Positions 16,766 through 27,909 of a DNA stretch of 64,000 bases are shown here, in pieces. Position numbers and translations under genes: made by a program. The notes beneath the pieces were generated by a model, which ran no database searches, was not told the DNA's origin, and saw nothing but the letters and a program-made list of their open reading frames with translations. The number at the start of each line of letters is the position of its first letter. Within the stretch, counting starts at the first letter, position 1. This stretch comes from Micromonospora endophytica (lineage in GTDB: Bacteria > Actinomycetota > Actinomycetes > Mycobacteriales > Micromonosporaceae): positions 23,513 through 87,512 of the forward strand of contig NZ_POTX01000002.1 in the NCBI RefSeq assembly GCF_003236305.1, given 5' to 3'.

Positions 16766-18910
16766 ATGGCCGGCTTCCACCTCAACGTGTCCCTGATGAC
16801 CCCCGGTCATTTCCGGCACGCCTGGCGACTACCGCACGTCGACCCGCTGGCCTATCTGGACATCGATCACTTCCGGCGGTTGGCCCGGATCGCCGAGGAC
16901 GCGAAGATCGACGCGGTCTTCCTGGGCGACGGGCCGGCGCTGGGCGCAGAGGTCGGCCAGGCACCCGGCACCGGACTCGATCCGCTCGTCCTGCTCGGCC
17001 ACCTGGCGGCCGTCACCACCCACCTCGGCGTGGTGATCACCTGCTCGACGACATACAACTCGCCCTACAACCTGGCCCGCCGCTTCCAGGCGCTCGACCA
17101 CGTCACACGGGGTCGGGCAGCCGTCAACATCGTCACCACCGGCACGCCGGCCGCCGCCGCCAACTTCGGCCTGACCGCACACCCCGACAAGCAGACCCGC
17201 TACCGCCGGGCGTACGAGTTCCTGGACGTGGTCACCCGGCTCTGGGACGCCTGGGAACCCGAGGCGGTGGTCGCCGACAAGGCCAGCGGCCGCTACGCCG
17301 ACCCGAGCCGCATCCATCGGCTCGACCATGTCGGTGAGTTCTTCTCGGTGGCCGGACCGCTGCCGGTGCCGGCCGGTCCGCAGGGCCGGCCAGTCATCGT
17401 CCAGGCCGGTGGCTCCCCCGGTGGGCTGGCGCTGGCCGGTGCCTTCGCCGACGTCGTGTTCACCGTGGCGCAGACCCAGGCCACCGCTGTCGCGTTCCGT
17501 GACGAGGTGCGTCGGCACGCGGTGGCGGCCGGGCGGCAACCCGACGACGTGCAGGTCTCCCTCGGCGTGGTGGTGCTGGTGGCGGCGACCGAGGAGGAGG
17601 CCCGACGCCGGGAACGGGAACTCTACGACACCCTCCCGGTCGAGCAGTTGACCGTCGGCCTCACCCGCAACCTGGGGCTACCCGATGGCGTGTTCGGCCC
17701 GGACGACCCGATCACCGTCGACGACCTGCCCGACCTGATTCCCGGCGACGCGTTCTCCACCGGGTTCAGCACCGCCGTCCGGGCGCTGATCGCGGCCGGT
17801 CCGCGTACCCCGCGCGAGCTGATCCAGCGGGGTGCCGGCGGGGCCGGGCACCGGCTGCTGGTGGGCACGCCAGAGCAGGTCGCCGACGACCTGGAGTCGT
17901 GGTACGCGGCCGGCACCGCCGACGGCTTCACCGTGATGCCGGCGGACACCGCCGTCGATCTGGAGAACTTCGCCCGGTTGGTGGTGCCGATCCTGCAACG
18001 GCGGGGCCTGTTCCAGCGCGAGTACCACCATCCCACGCTGCGGGGTCGGCTCGGCCTGCTCGGGCCCCGCCCGACGTCCCCGCGCCCGGGGATCGACGGC
18101 ACCGGGGAGCTGTTCTCCGCCGCCGCGCGCTACGGCGATCCGTCGGTGGCGCTCGGCGTGGCCACCGACGTCATCCGGCTGCAACTGGCGCACCGCTCGG
18201 TCCGCAGGTTCGGCCCTCGCGACGTCACCGACGACGAGCTGACCGCGCTGATCGCGGCGGCGCAGTCGGCTGCCACCTCCTCCAATCTTCAGCCGTGGAG
18301 CGTGGTGGCGGTACGCGACCCGGACCGCCGGGCACGTCTCTCGGCACTCGCCGGTGGCCAGGAGTTCATCGCCCAGGCCCCGCTGTTCCTGGTCTGGATC
18401 GCCGACCTCGGTCGGGCCCGCCGGCTGGCCGACCACGCCGGGACGCCGCTGGCTGCCACGGACTACCTGGAGAGCACCCTCATCGGTTTCGTCGACACCG
18501 CGCTGGCGGCGCAGAACGCCGTGCTGGCGGCGGAGTCACTCGGTCTGGGCACCGTCTTCGTCGGGGCGATCCGCAACCATCCTGAACGGGTCGCCGCCGA
18601 GCTGGGCCTGCCCCGTCACGCGGTGGCCACGTTCGGGCTGGCCATCGGCGCGCCGGACCCCTCCGAACCGGCCGGCGTCAAACCACGGCTGCCCCTCGAC
18701 GCGGTCCTGCACCGGGAACGCTACGACGTCGACGCCGCCGACGCGCACCACGCGACGTACGACGAGCGGCTGGGCGCATACCAGAGCCGGTACGGGCTGT
18801 CGGGCACGTGGACCGAGCGGGTGCTCGCCCGACTCAGCGGACCGGAGTCCATGGCCGGACGACACCGCCTCCGGGAGGCGCTGGAAGGCTTGGGACTACC
18901 GTCCCGCTGA
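16766..18910 (+). CDS. Fusion of NtaA-family monooxygenase and nitroreductase domain
   Basis: This 714-residue protein joins two enzymes. Residues 1 to about 435 are a full NtaA/DszA-type LLM monooxygenase (GFHLNVSLMTPGHF, YNSPYNLARRFQALDHVTRGRAAVNIVTTG, VIVQAGGSPGG, GAGHRLLVGTPEQVADDLE). After a Pro/Gly linker, residues from about 474 are a nitroreductase/NfsA-type FMN domain (AHRSVRRFGPRDVTDDEL, SNLQPWSVVAV, AAESLGLGTVFVGAIR). The second half can make reduced FMN from NAD(P)H, so the fusion would feed its own oxygenase half. The ATG is one base after the AKR stop. A bidirectional terminator follows. Confidence 0.85.
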   Translation: MAGFHLNVSLMTPGHFRHAWRLPHVDPLAYLDIDHFRRLARIAEDAKIDAVFLGDGPALGAEVGQAPGTGLDPLVLLGHLAAVTTHLGVVITCSTTYNSPYNLARRFQALDHVTRGRAAVNIVTTGTPAAAANFGLTAHPDKQTRYRRAYEFLDVVTRLWDAWEPEAVVADKASGRYADPSRIHRLDHVGEFFSVAGPLPVPAGPQGRPVIVQAGGSPGGLALAGAFADVVFTVAQTQATAVAFRDEVRRHAVAAGRQPDDVQVSLGVVVLVAATEEEARRRERELYDTLPVEQLTVGLTRNLGLPDGVFGPDDPITVDDLPDLIPGDAFSTGFSTAVRALIAAGPRTPRELIQRGAGGAGHRLLVGTPEQVADDLESWYAAGTADGFTVMPADTAVDLENFARLVVPILQRRGLFQREYHHPTLRGRLGLLGPRPTSPRPGIDGTGELFSAAARYGDPSVALGVATDVIRLQLAHRSVRRFGPRDVTDDELTALIAAAQSAATSSNLQPWSVVAVRDPDRRARLSALAGGQEFIAQAPLFLVWIADLGRARRLADHAGTPLAATDYLESTLIGFVDTALAAQNAVLAAESLGLGTVFVGAIRNHPERVAAELGLPRHAVATFGLAIGAPDPSEPAGVKPRLPLDAVLHRERYDVDAADAHHATYDERLGAYQSRYGLSGTWTERVLARLSGPESMAGRHRLREALEGLGLPSR

Positions 18911-18999
18911 CGCTGCCGGGGCCGACCTGATCCGGGCCGCACAGCGGGCCAGGCGTTGAGTGCCAGCTCCGCGGTCCCGGTCAGTTCGGCCACCGTGGC

Positions 19000-19037
19000 C
19001 CCGTCCCGGGCGGCGGCGGTGGCCGCCCCGGGACGGG
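19000..19037. terminator. Bidirectional terminator hairpin
   Basis: CCCGTCCCGGG (19000-19010) plus CGG pairs with CCGCCCCGGGACGGG (19023-19037), with one bulged base and a short loop. It separates the convergent monooxygenase fusion and GNAT genes and should stop both transcripts. Confidence 0.65.
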
Positions 19038-19045
19038 TCGGGATG

Positions 19046-19759
19046 TCACGGTGCGGCGGCGGAGTCGGTAAGCAGCGGCGCCGGGTCGGGGGTGCGGTAG
19101 GCGCTGAACATGGTGTGCTGCCGTAACGCGAAACCGAGTGACAGGTACAGCCGGATGGCCCGGGTGTTGGCGGCCGACGTGTGCAGGAACGGCGTCTCCC
19201 CCCGGGCCACGATGCCGGCGGCCACCGCCCGCACCAGCCGGGACGCCAACCCCATCCCCCGGTACGCCGGATCGGTGCAGACCGCACTGATCTCCGTCCA
19301 GCCCTTCGGGTGCAGGCGTTCACCGGCCATCGCCACCAACTTGCCGCCGATCCGGATCCCCAGGTAGGTACCGAGTTCGATGGTTCGCGTCTTGAACGGT
19401 CCCGGCTCGGTACGGGCCACCAGGTCCAGCATCTCCGGCACGTTGCCCGCACGCAGCCGCACCGCCTCCTGGTCGGGCGCGGCGCGCAGGTTGGTGGCAA
19501 CCATCTGCACACCCGGAATCTGCGCCACCGTGTCCCACCCGGCCGGCGGGGTGCTGATCACTCCGGCCACCACGACCTCGGTCCCCGGGCCGATCAGCGC
19601 GGCGAGGTCGGCCCAGGCCCGTTCGTCGTAGTCGGCGGCCAGGGTGGCGAAGGGTGCGACGTCCGGGTGGTAGCGAGCCGCCTGGCCGTTGACCTCGGCC
19701 AGGTGGGCGTGTGGGCCGGTCAACGCCGCCCACACCGGGCTGTCCAGAATGTGCGTCAC
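19046..19759 (-). CDS. GNAT acetyltransferase, FR47-like
   Basis: This 237-residue protein has a GNAT domain in its C-terminal half: ISAVCTDPAYRGMGLASRLVRAV is the acetyl-CoA loop (R-G-x-G-x-A type), then FLHTSAANTRAIRLYLSLGF. The N-terminal half is a less conserved GNAT-like repeat. GTG 19759 follows a GGGGG site. It is the last gene of the polar amino acid ABC operon, 13 bp after the binding protein. It may N-acetylate the imported amino acid, as SnaA does for S-alkylcysteines in the Bacillus ytmI operon; that role is inferred from context only. Confidence 0.75.
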   Translation of the reverse strand: MTHILDSPVWAALTGPHAHLAEVNGQAARYHPDVAPFATLAADYDERAWADLAALIGPGTEVVVAGVISTPPAGWDTVAQIPGVQMVATNLRAAPDQEAVRLRAGNVPEMLDLVARTEPGPFKTRTIELGTYLGIRIGGKLVAMAGERLHPKGWTEISAVCTDPAYRGMGLASRLVRAVAAGIVARGETPFLHTSAANTRAIRLYLSLGFALRQHTMFSAYRTPDPAPLLTDSAAAP

Positions 19760-19772
19760 AGTGCCCCCATGT

Positions 19773-20741
19773 TCAGGATCGCGGGAGACCCGGCGGGTTG
19801 ACCTCGGAGGTCGGGATGGCCTCGTCGCCAAGCCCCCACCGGTTCAACACCTCCTGATATTTACCGTTCTTGATTACCACGTTCAGCGCCTCACTGAGCG
19901 CCGGCACCAGGTTGTTGCCCTTCTGGGTCATCGCGGCGATCTGGGCCGGCACCTCGCCGCCGCCCGGCACCACCCCAACGATCTTGGTCTCGCCGCTGAC
20001 GGTGGCGTGGTAGACCAACGCCGGGTTGGGCCCGAAGTACGCGTCGATCCGCCCGGAACGCAACGCCAACTGGTACTCCGTCGGACGCTGGCAATAGACG
20101 ATCTTCGCCTCCGCCAGGCCGGCGGCCTTGTTCTGCTTGTTCCAGTTGAGCAGCACCTGCTCCTGGTTGGTGCCGGAGCCGACGGAGACGGTGAGCCCGG
20201 CGATGTCCGCCGGCTTCTCGATCTTCTCGATCTTGCCGTCCTTCTTCACCTCCCAGCCGAGCGAGTCCACCCGGTACGAGGCGAAGTCGTAGATGTCCTT
20301 GCGCTCCTCGGTGACGGTGATGTTGGAGAACCCGACCTCGTTCTGCCCGGAGCGGATGACCAGGAAGAGGTTCTCCCAGGAGGTGGGGTTCAGCTCCAGT
20401 TCCAGGCCGAGCACGTCGGCGACCAACTGGGCGATGTCCGGTTCGACGCCGATCAGGGTGCGGTCGTCGTCGGCGCGGAACGCCAGCGGCGGGGCACCCT
20501 CACCGCTGACACCGACCGCGAGTTTGCCGTCGGCGCGGATCGGCTCGGGCACCTTGGCGGCGATCTCGTCGACCTTGTCAGCCCGGATCCGCTGCTGGTC
20601 CGGACTGGTGTTGATCACCTGGCTGCCGGTTCCGGCGGAGGGGTCGGCGACCACCTCCCGTTCGGCGTCCGGCGTACCGCAGGCGGCCAACGCCAACACA
20701 CCGGCCAGGGTGAACACGACAGCATGGTGCCATCGAGGCAT
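19773..20741 (-). CDS. Polar amino acid ABC substrate-binding lipoprotein
   Basis: This 322-residue family 3 binding protein has a signal peptide ending in the lipobox LALAAC (Cys about residue 21), then KLAVGVSGEGAPPLAFRADDDRTLIGVEPDIAQLVADVLG, typical of cystine, glutamine and arginine binding proteins, and GRIDAYFGPNPALVYHA in the second lobe. AAGGAG precedes the ATG by a usual distance. It is anchored outside the cell membrane and hands ligand to the permease at 21517-22521. The operator shared with the sulfur island suggests cystine or an S-substituted cysteine as ligand. Confidence 0.85.
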   Translation of the reverse strand: MPRWHHAVVFTLAGVLALAACGTPDAEREVVADPSAGTGSQVINTSPDQQRIRADKVDEIAAKVPEPIRADGKLAVGVSGEGAPPLAFRADDDRTLIGVEPDIAQLVADVLGLELELNPTSWENLFLVIRSGQNEVGFSNITVTEERKDIYDFASYRVDSLGWEVKKDGKIEKIEKPADIAGLTVSVGSGTNQEQVLLNWNKQNKAAGLAEAKIVYCQRPTEYQLALRSGRIDAYFGPNPALVYHATVSGETKIVGVVPGGGEVPAQIAAMTQKGNNLVPALSEALNVVIKNGKYQEVLNRWGLGDEAIPTSEVNPPGLPRS

Positions 20742-20755
20742 GAAGACTCCTTAAC

Positions 20756-21520
20756 TCAGAGGACTTTTGCGAGGAAAGCGCGAGTGCGTTCGTGCTGCGG
20801 GTCGTCCAGGACCTGGCCGGGTGGGCCCTGCTCGACGATCCGGCCGTCGTCCATGAAGACCACGGTGTCGGCGGCCTCGCGGGCGAAGCCGACCTCGTGC
20901 GTGACAACGATCATGGTGGTGCCGCCCCGGGCAAGGTCCCGCATGACGTCGAGGACCTCGCCCACCAGCTCCGGATCCAGGGCCGAGGTCGGCTCGTCGA
21001 AGAGCACCACCTTCGGTTCCAACGCGAGCGCCCGGGCGATGGCGACGCGCTGCTGCTGGCCGCCGGAGAGCTGGCGCGGATAGCTGCGCGACTTCTCGGC
21101 CAGGCCGACCCGGTCCAGCAGGCGGACAGCCTGCTCGGTGACCTCGCGTCGCGGCCGGCCCTGCGCCGACACCGGCGCCTCCACGACGTTCTCCAGCACG
21201 GTCAGATGCGGGAACAGGTTGAAGTTCTGGAAGACGAAACCGATGTGCGTACGCTGCCGCAGCACCTCGCGTTCCTTGAGCTCGCGTAGCCGCCCGCCGA
21301 CCTGCCGGTAGCCGACGAGTTCACCGTCGATGCGGACGTACCCCCGGTTCACCTTCTCCAGGTGGTTGATGCTGCGCAGCAGCGTCGACTTGCCCGAGCC
21401 CGACGGGCCGAGGATGACCACCACCTGGCCGGCCAGCACCGTCAGGTCGATCCCGCGCAGCACCTCCAGCGGACCGAAACTCTTGTGGATGCCGCGCAGT
21501 TCCACCATCGGCCGGCTCAT
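20756..21520 (-). CDS. Polar amino acid ABC transporter ATPase
   Basis: This 254-residue ATPase shows VELRGIHKSFG at the N terminus, Walker A GPSGSGKST (about residues 38-46), Q-loop FQNFNLFPHLTV, signature LSGGQQQR and Walker B VVLFDEPTSALDPE, followed by VVTHEVGFAREAAD. This is the GlnQ/HisP/TcyC group. ATG 21520 overlaps the permease stop (ATGA) and follows a GGAGG-type site. It energises import through the permease encoded just upstream. Confidence 0.9.
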   Translation of the reverse strand: MSRPMVELRGIHKSFGPLEVLRGIDLTVLAGQVVVILGPSGSGKSTLLRSINHLEKVNRGYVRIDGELVGYRQVGGRLRELKEREVLRQRTHIGFVFQNFNLFPHLTVLENVVEAPVSAQGRPRREVTEQAVRLLDRVGLAEKSRSYPRQLSGGQQQRVAIARALALEPKVVLFDEPTSALDPELVGEVLDVMRDLARGGTTMIVVTHEVGFAREAADTVVFMDDGRIVEQGPPGQVLDDPQHERTRAFLAKVL

Positions 21521-22521
21521 CGGGGGGCCTCCTGGTCGAGCGCGGCGGCGAGCCGGGCATGGTCCTCGCGTCGCTGGCGGCGGGCCTCGGCGAGGGTGGT
21601 CAGCGCCCGGCGGATGCGCTGCCAGGGCGTCGGTGCCAGGACACGCACGGCACCACGGGCGTAGTAGCGCTCCACGTAGTACTGGACGATGGAGAGCACG
21701 GTGGTCAGGGCCAGATACCAGATCGCCGCCACCAGCAGCAGGGCGATCACCCGCCCGTTGCGGGCGTAGATGATCTGGACCTGGTAGAACAGCTCCGGGA
21801 TGGCCATGATGTAGACCACCGAGGTGCCCTTGACCAGGCCGATGATCTCGTTGCCGGCGGTCGGGATGATGGTGCGCATCGCCTGCGGCAGCAGAATGCG
21901 CCGGATCTGGCGGCGGCGCGGAATGCCCAGCGCGGTCGCCGCCTCCAGTTGCCCCTGGTCGACGGAGAGGAATCCGGAGCGCACGATCTCCGCGCAGTAC
22001 GCCGCCTGGTGCAACGCCAGGCCCAGCGCCGCCGCGGTCAGCGGCCCGATCAGATCCTGGGTGCCGATGTCGAAGAACGCCGGCCCGAACGGGATGCCGA
22101 ACGAGATCCGGTCGTAGAGCAGGGCGAGGTTGAACCAGAAGAGCAGCTGCAGGATCAGCGGCACCGAGCGGAACAGCCAGACGTAGCCCCAGGAGACCGC
22201 CTGCAGCAGTGGGCTGCGGGACAGCCGCATCAGCGCGAGCACCGTGCCGAGCGCGAAGCCGAGCACGATACCCAGCACGGTCAGTTGCAGGGTCACCCCG
22301 ACCGCGCGCAGCACCGTCTCGTAGAAGAGGTACTGGCTGACCACGTGCCATTCCCAGGCCGGGTTGGTGATCAACGCGTTCAGCGCCATCGCCAGCAGCA
22401 CCGCGACCACCGCGCTGGCCGCCCACCGCCACGGATGCCGGGCCGGCACCACCGTGAGCGACCGCAGTTCATCCTGGGCGGGACGCGTCCCACTGGCCGG
22501 CGCGTCAGAGACCGCCGTCAT
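21517..22521 (-). CDS. Polar amino acid ABC transporter permease
   Basis: This 334-residue HisM/GlnP-type permease has membrane helices at roughly residues 30-50, 70-95, 100-125 and 160 onward. The coupling loop HQAAYCAEIVRSGFLSVDQGQLEAATALG and the LPQAMRTIIPTAGNEIIGLVKGTSVV stretch are diagnostic. The C terminus has a basic extension. ATG 22521 has GGAGAG six bases upstream. It is the first gene of the operon, and its 5' leader is only about 15 bases after the -10 within the nested dyad at 22540-22565. A single permease gene implies a homodimer channel. Confidence 0.87.
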   Translation of the reverse strand: MTAVSDAPASGTRPAQDELRSLTVVPARHPWRWAASAVVAVLLAMALNALITNPAWEWHVVSQYLFYETVLRAVGVTLQLTVLGIVLGFALGTVLALMRLSRSPLLQAVSWGYVWLFRSVPLILQLLFWFNLALLYDRISFGIPFGPAFFDIGTQDLIGPLTAAALGLALHQAAYCAEIVRSGFLSVDQGQLEAATALGIPRRRQIRRILLPQAMRTIIPTAGNEIIGLVKGTSVVYIMAIPELFYQVQIIYARNGRVIALLLVAAIWYLALTTVLSIVQYYVERYYARGAVRVLAPTPWQRIRRALTTLAEARRQRREDHARLAAALDQEAPR

Positions 22522-22539
22522 TCCCGACTCTCCACATTG

Positions 22540-22565
22540 CCTAGTATCCCTATAGGAAATACAGG
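22540..22565. promoter_or_regulatory. Nested dyad operator, copy 2, with core promoter
   Basis: Written on the plus strand it is CCTAG-N4-CCTATAGG-N4-ACAGG, the same spacing as copy 1 at 5625-5650. On the minus strand a GATACT -10 (22548-22543) occupies the same place in the dyad as TATTAT in copy 1, and TTGCTT lies 17 bases upstream as -35. The start of transcription would be near 22536, giving a short leader with GGAGAG. Confidence 0.65.
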
Positions 22566-22619
22566 AAGCAAGGGAATGTGCGGTCGGACCCCGGCGACTT
22601 GGTCTGAGCTGTGGTGGGT

Positions 22620-25574
<2,955 letters not shown>

Positions 25575-25642
25575 TCAAGGGTCACTGCGGCGGCCAGGCT
25601 GGGCCGGGTGCGTCCGGTCGCCGGCTACCGCGCCCGGGATGT

Positions 25643-26587
25643 TCACCCGGCGGCAGCAAGGACAAGCGCGCCCTCGACCGGGGCTGCGGTGAGCACCTGG
25701 AGGGTCAGCTGCGGCGCGTGCACCCGCAGGCGTTCCCGCAACCGGTCCTGTAGTTCTGGCTGTGCCGTGAGCACTCCCCCGGCGCCGACGACCACTGATC
25801 CCAGTGCACCGCGGCGACCCAGAGCCGCCAGGTTGCGCGCCAGGATGTCCGCGGCCTCGTCGACGACCGCGCCGGCGGCCGGGGAGCCCTGCCGCAACGC
25901 GTCGAACACCAGTGGCGCGTGCCGCCCCCACGCGTAGGCGCTCTCTGCGCAGACGGCAAGCGCCAGGTCCGCCGGGGTCCGTACGTCGTACGCCGCACAG
26001 AACAGCGCCATCGCCGGGTCGGCGACGGCCGCCTCCGGGCCCTCCTCGTCGGCGTACCGCAGGCACCTGCGGATGGTGTCGCGCACCAGGGCGGGGGCGC
26101 TGCCGTAATCGGCGATCAGGGCACCGTACCCGTCAGCGGACAGGCCCCTTCCCTGCTCGTCGCGGCCTAAAGCGATCGCGCCGGTGCCGACGATGAGTTG
26201 CAGGCAGCGTTCCAGCCCGGCAGCCGGTCCGAGCAGTTCCGCGTCGTTGACCACGCGCACCACACCCGGTAGGTGGCGGCTCAGCTCGGCGGCAGCCACC
26301 GCCCGCTGTTCGGGCGTGTCCAAGTCGTGCAGGCCGATGACGATCCGACCGTAGGCCGGGGACAACTCGCCCACGAGGGCGGCGAGGCGTTCGAAGTTCG
26401 CCAGGTCGGAGAACATCGCTCCGCGGCGCCAATCGGCGGAGGGAACCACGACATCCCGGCGGTTGCCGTCGGCACCCACCACGGCCACATGGGTCTTGGT
26501 CCCGCCGACGTCGACACCGACGATCGCGGTGCGGGTGGGGGCACCGTGCGGCGGGCGGGGCCCGGACCTGGTGTCGTGCTCAGACAA
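25643..26587 (-). CDS. BadF/BadG-type sugar kinase, N-acetylglucosamine kinase-like
   Basis: This 314-residue ASKHA-fold protein has phosphate 1 GVDVGGTKTHVAVVG (about residues 23-37), VVNDAELLGPAAG and an adenosine loop LIVGTGAIALG, with a second GSVVVGAGGVL. It fits the N-acetylglucosamine kinase-like branch of BadF/BadG. The only start before the domain that fits is TTG 26587, which overlaps the ROK gene stop by 8 bp, so translation is probably coupled. Next to beta-galactosidase it may phosphorylate a monosaccharide released by that enzyme. Substrate is uncertain. Confidence 0.7.
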   Translation of the reverse strand: MSEHDTRSGPRPPHGAPTRTAIVGVDVGGTKTHVAVVGADGNRRDVVVPSADWRRGAMFSDLANFERLAALVGELSPAYGRIVIGLHDLDTPEQRAVAAAELSRHLPGVVRVVNDAELLGPAAGLERCLQLIVGTGAIALGRDEQGRGLSADGYGALIADYGSAPALVRDTIRRCLRYADEEGPEAAVADPAMALFCAAYDVRTPADLALAVCAESAYAWGRHAPLVFDALRQGSPAAGAVVDEAADILARNLAALGRRGALGSVVVGAGGVLTAQPELQDRLRERLRVHAPQLTLQVLTAAPVEGALVLAAAG

Positions 26588-27740
26588 GGTAGACCGATCC
26601 CTTGGTCCGGCGGGCCATCAGTTCGCCGACACCGACCAGCGGGGCATCGTCGCCCAGTTGGCCGCAGACGACGCGCGGAGGCAGCGGGATACGCCCGGTC
26701 AGCCGGTGTTCCAACGCGCGTACGACACCGGCCGGGTCGCGCGGAAGTTTCCCGGACAGCACGACGATCTCCGGATCGAAGACCGTGGCCAACGCGGCGA
26801 CGGCCAGGGCGAGGTAGTCCAGCAGCACCTCGGCGAGTTCACCGGCCTGTGGGTCGCCGGTGGCAACGGCGTCGAGCAGCCCGGCCGCGCCGGATGTGCG
26901 CTGGTCTGGCCGATAGCGGGCGGCCGTGTCGTTGATGCGCGATTCCAGATCACCGTGCTGGGCGAAGAGCGTGCCGAGGGAGTCCCGCCCGGTGAGCAGA
27001 TAGCCGATCTCGCCGGCACCGGCCCGGGCACCCCGGATCAGTCGCCCCCCGGCGACCAGTCCGGCGCCGACACCGATGCCGAGAACCAGGGACGCCAGGC
27101 TCTCGGCGCCGATGCCGGCACCCTGCGTCCATTCGCCGAGGGCGATCGCGTTCGCGTCGTTCTCCACCAGGCATGGCAGCTCGAAGCGGCGCTCGACGAT
27201 GGCGCCGACGGCGAGACGCTGCCAGCCCAACTCCGCGGAGTTGGACACCTGGCCCTCGTCGTCCACGACGCCCGGCACGGAAAGTGCCACCCCGAGTGCG
27301 ACTCGCTGGTCGGCGCGGGCCCGGTCGAGTAGCTCGCCGATGAGTTCGAGCGTCGCCTGCAGCCGGGCATCGGGGCCGGTACCGGGCTCGACCGGGCGGC
27401 TCGTCCGGTCGAGGTGGGAGCCGTCGACCCCGACGAGTACGCCGCGCAGGCTGTCGGCGCTGACGCTGGCCGCCACGACGACCCGCCGTTCGCCGGCGAA
27501 CCGGAACAGCGTCGACGGACGTCCGCCCCGGGACTTTTCGGTCCCGCAGCGTTCGATGATCCCCGCGTCGGCGAGCGCCGAGCACAGCCGTTCGACGGTG
27601 GCCGGGCTCAGCCCGGTGTGCTCCCGTAACGCGCTGCGGGTCAGCGGACCCCGCTGGGCGAGGGTGTCGAGGATGGCCGTGCGGTTGATCTCCGTGACGT
27701 CCCTCGTCGTCGCCGTCCGCGCGGTCGTTCTGCTGGTCAT
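26580..27740 (-). CDS. ROK-family transcriptional repressor
   Basis: This 386-residue protein has an N-terminal winged helix (INRTAILDTLAQRGPLTRSALREHTGLSPATVERLCSALADAG as consecutive helices, about residues 18-60) and a ROK sugar-binding domain (LGIGVGAGLVAGGRLIRG, about residue 200 onward). The usual ROK zinc motif CxCGxxGCxE is absent; the segment after GAGEIGY has no Cys. It probably senses a sugar and controls both its own operon (kinase, beta-galactosidase) and the divergent heparinase-like gene. The start ATG at 27740 is the first in frame. Confidence 0.82.
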   Translation of the reverse strand: MTSRTTARTATTRDVTEINRTAILDTLAQRGPLTRSALREHTGLSPATVERLCSALADAGIIERCGTEKSRGGRPSTLFRFAGERRVVVAASVSADSLRGVLVGVDGSHLDRTSRPVEPGTGPDARLQATLELIGELLDRARADQRVALGVALSVPGVVDDEGQVSNSAELGWQRLAVGAIVERRFELPCLVENDANAIALGEWTQGAGIGAESLASLVLGIGVGAGLVAGGRLIRGARAGAGEIGYLLTGRDSLGTLFAQHGDLESRINDTAARYRPDQRTSGAAGLLDAVATGDPQAGELAEVLLDYLALAVAALATVFDPEIVVLSGKLPRDPAGVVRALEHRLTGRIPLPPRVVCGQLGDDAPLVGVGELMARRTKGSVYLV

Positions 27741-27861
27741 CCGCCCCTCGCTACTTTTCGCTTAGTACGAGATGAAAGCATGCCGTGACCGACCGATCAA
27801 GGCCACGCTTCGGTAGCTTCACCCCTACCGCAGCTATGAAGATCATCCAGAGGAGGCGACC
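27741..27861. promoter_or_regulatory. Divergent promoter region, ROK operon and heparinase-like gene
   Basis: This 121-bp gap must hold both promoters. It contains an AT-richer stretch at about 27751-27780 with an imperfect dyad (CTTTTCGCT/AGATGAAAG) that could be the ROK operator, and the strong AGGAGG site at 27851-27856 for the short upstream ORF. The operator assignment is weak. Confidence 0.35.
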
Positions 27862-27909
27862 ATGACAACGCGGACGACAGTCCGGCCCGGCCCGAGGTGG
27901 CCCCGATGA
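27862..27909 (+). CDS. Short upstream ORF, 15 residues
   Basis: MTTRTTVRPGPRWPR follows a strong AGGAGG site (27851-27856) and ends in TGA overlapping the ATG of the heparinase-like gene (ATGA). It may couple or regulate translation of that gene. It is Arg/Pro-rich but has no known leader motif. The alternative is that it has no role of its own. Confidence 0.4.
   Translation: MTTRTTVRPGPRWPR

Noticed and set aside
22505..22537. Ten-codon ORF just downstream of operator copy 2
   Set aside because: It overlaps the ribosome site and start of the permease gene, and lacks the SRR...C pattern of the leader peptide at 5655; most likely plain 5' leader.
27751..27780. Imperfect CTTTTCGCT/AGATGAAAG dyad as ROK operator
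   Set aside because: Only seven of nine positions pair and no second copy was found, so it is mentioned within the promoter region but not claimed as a site.
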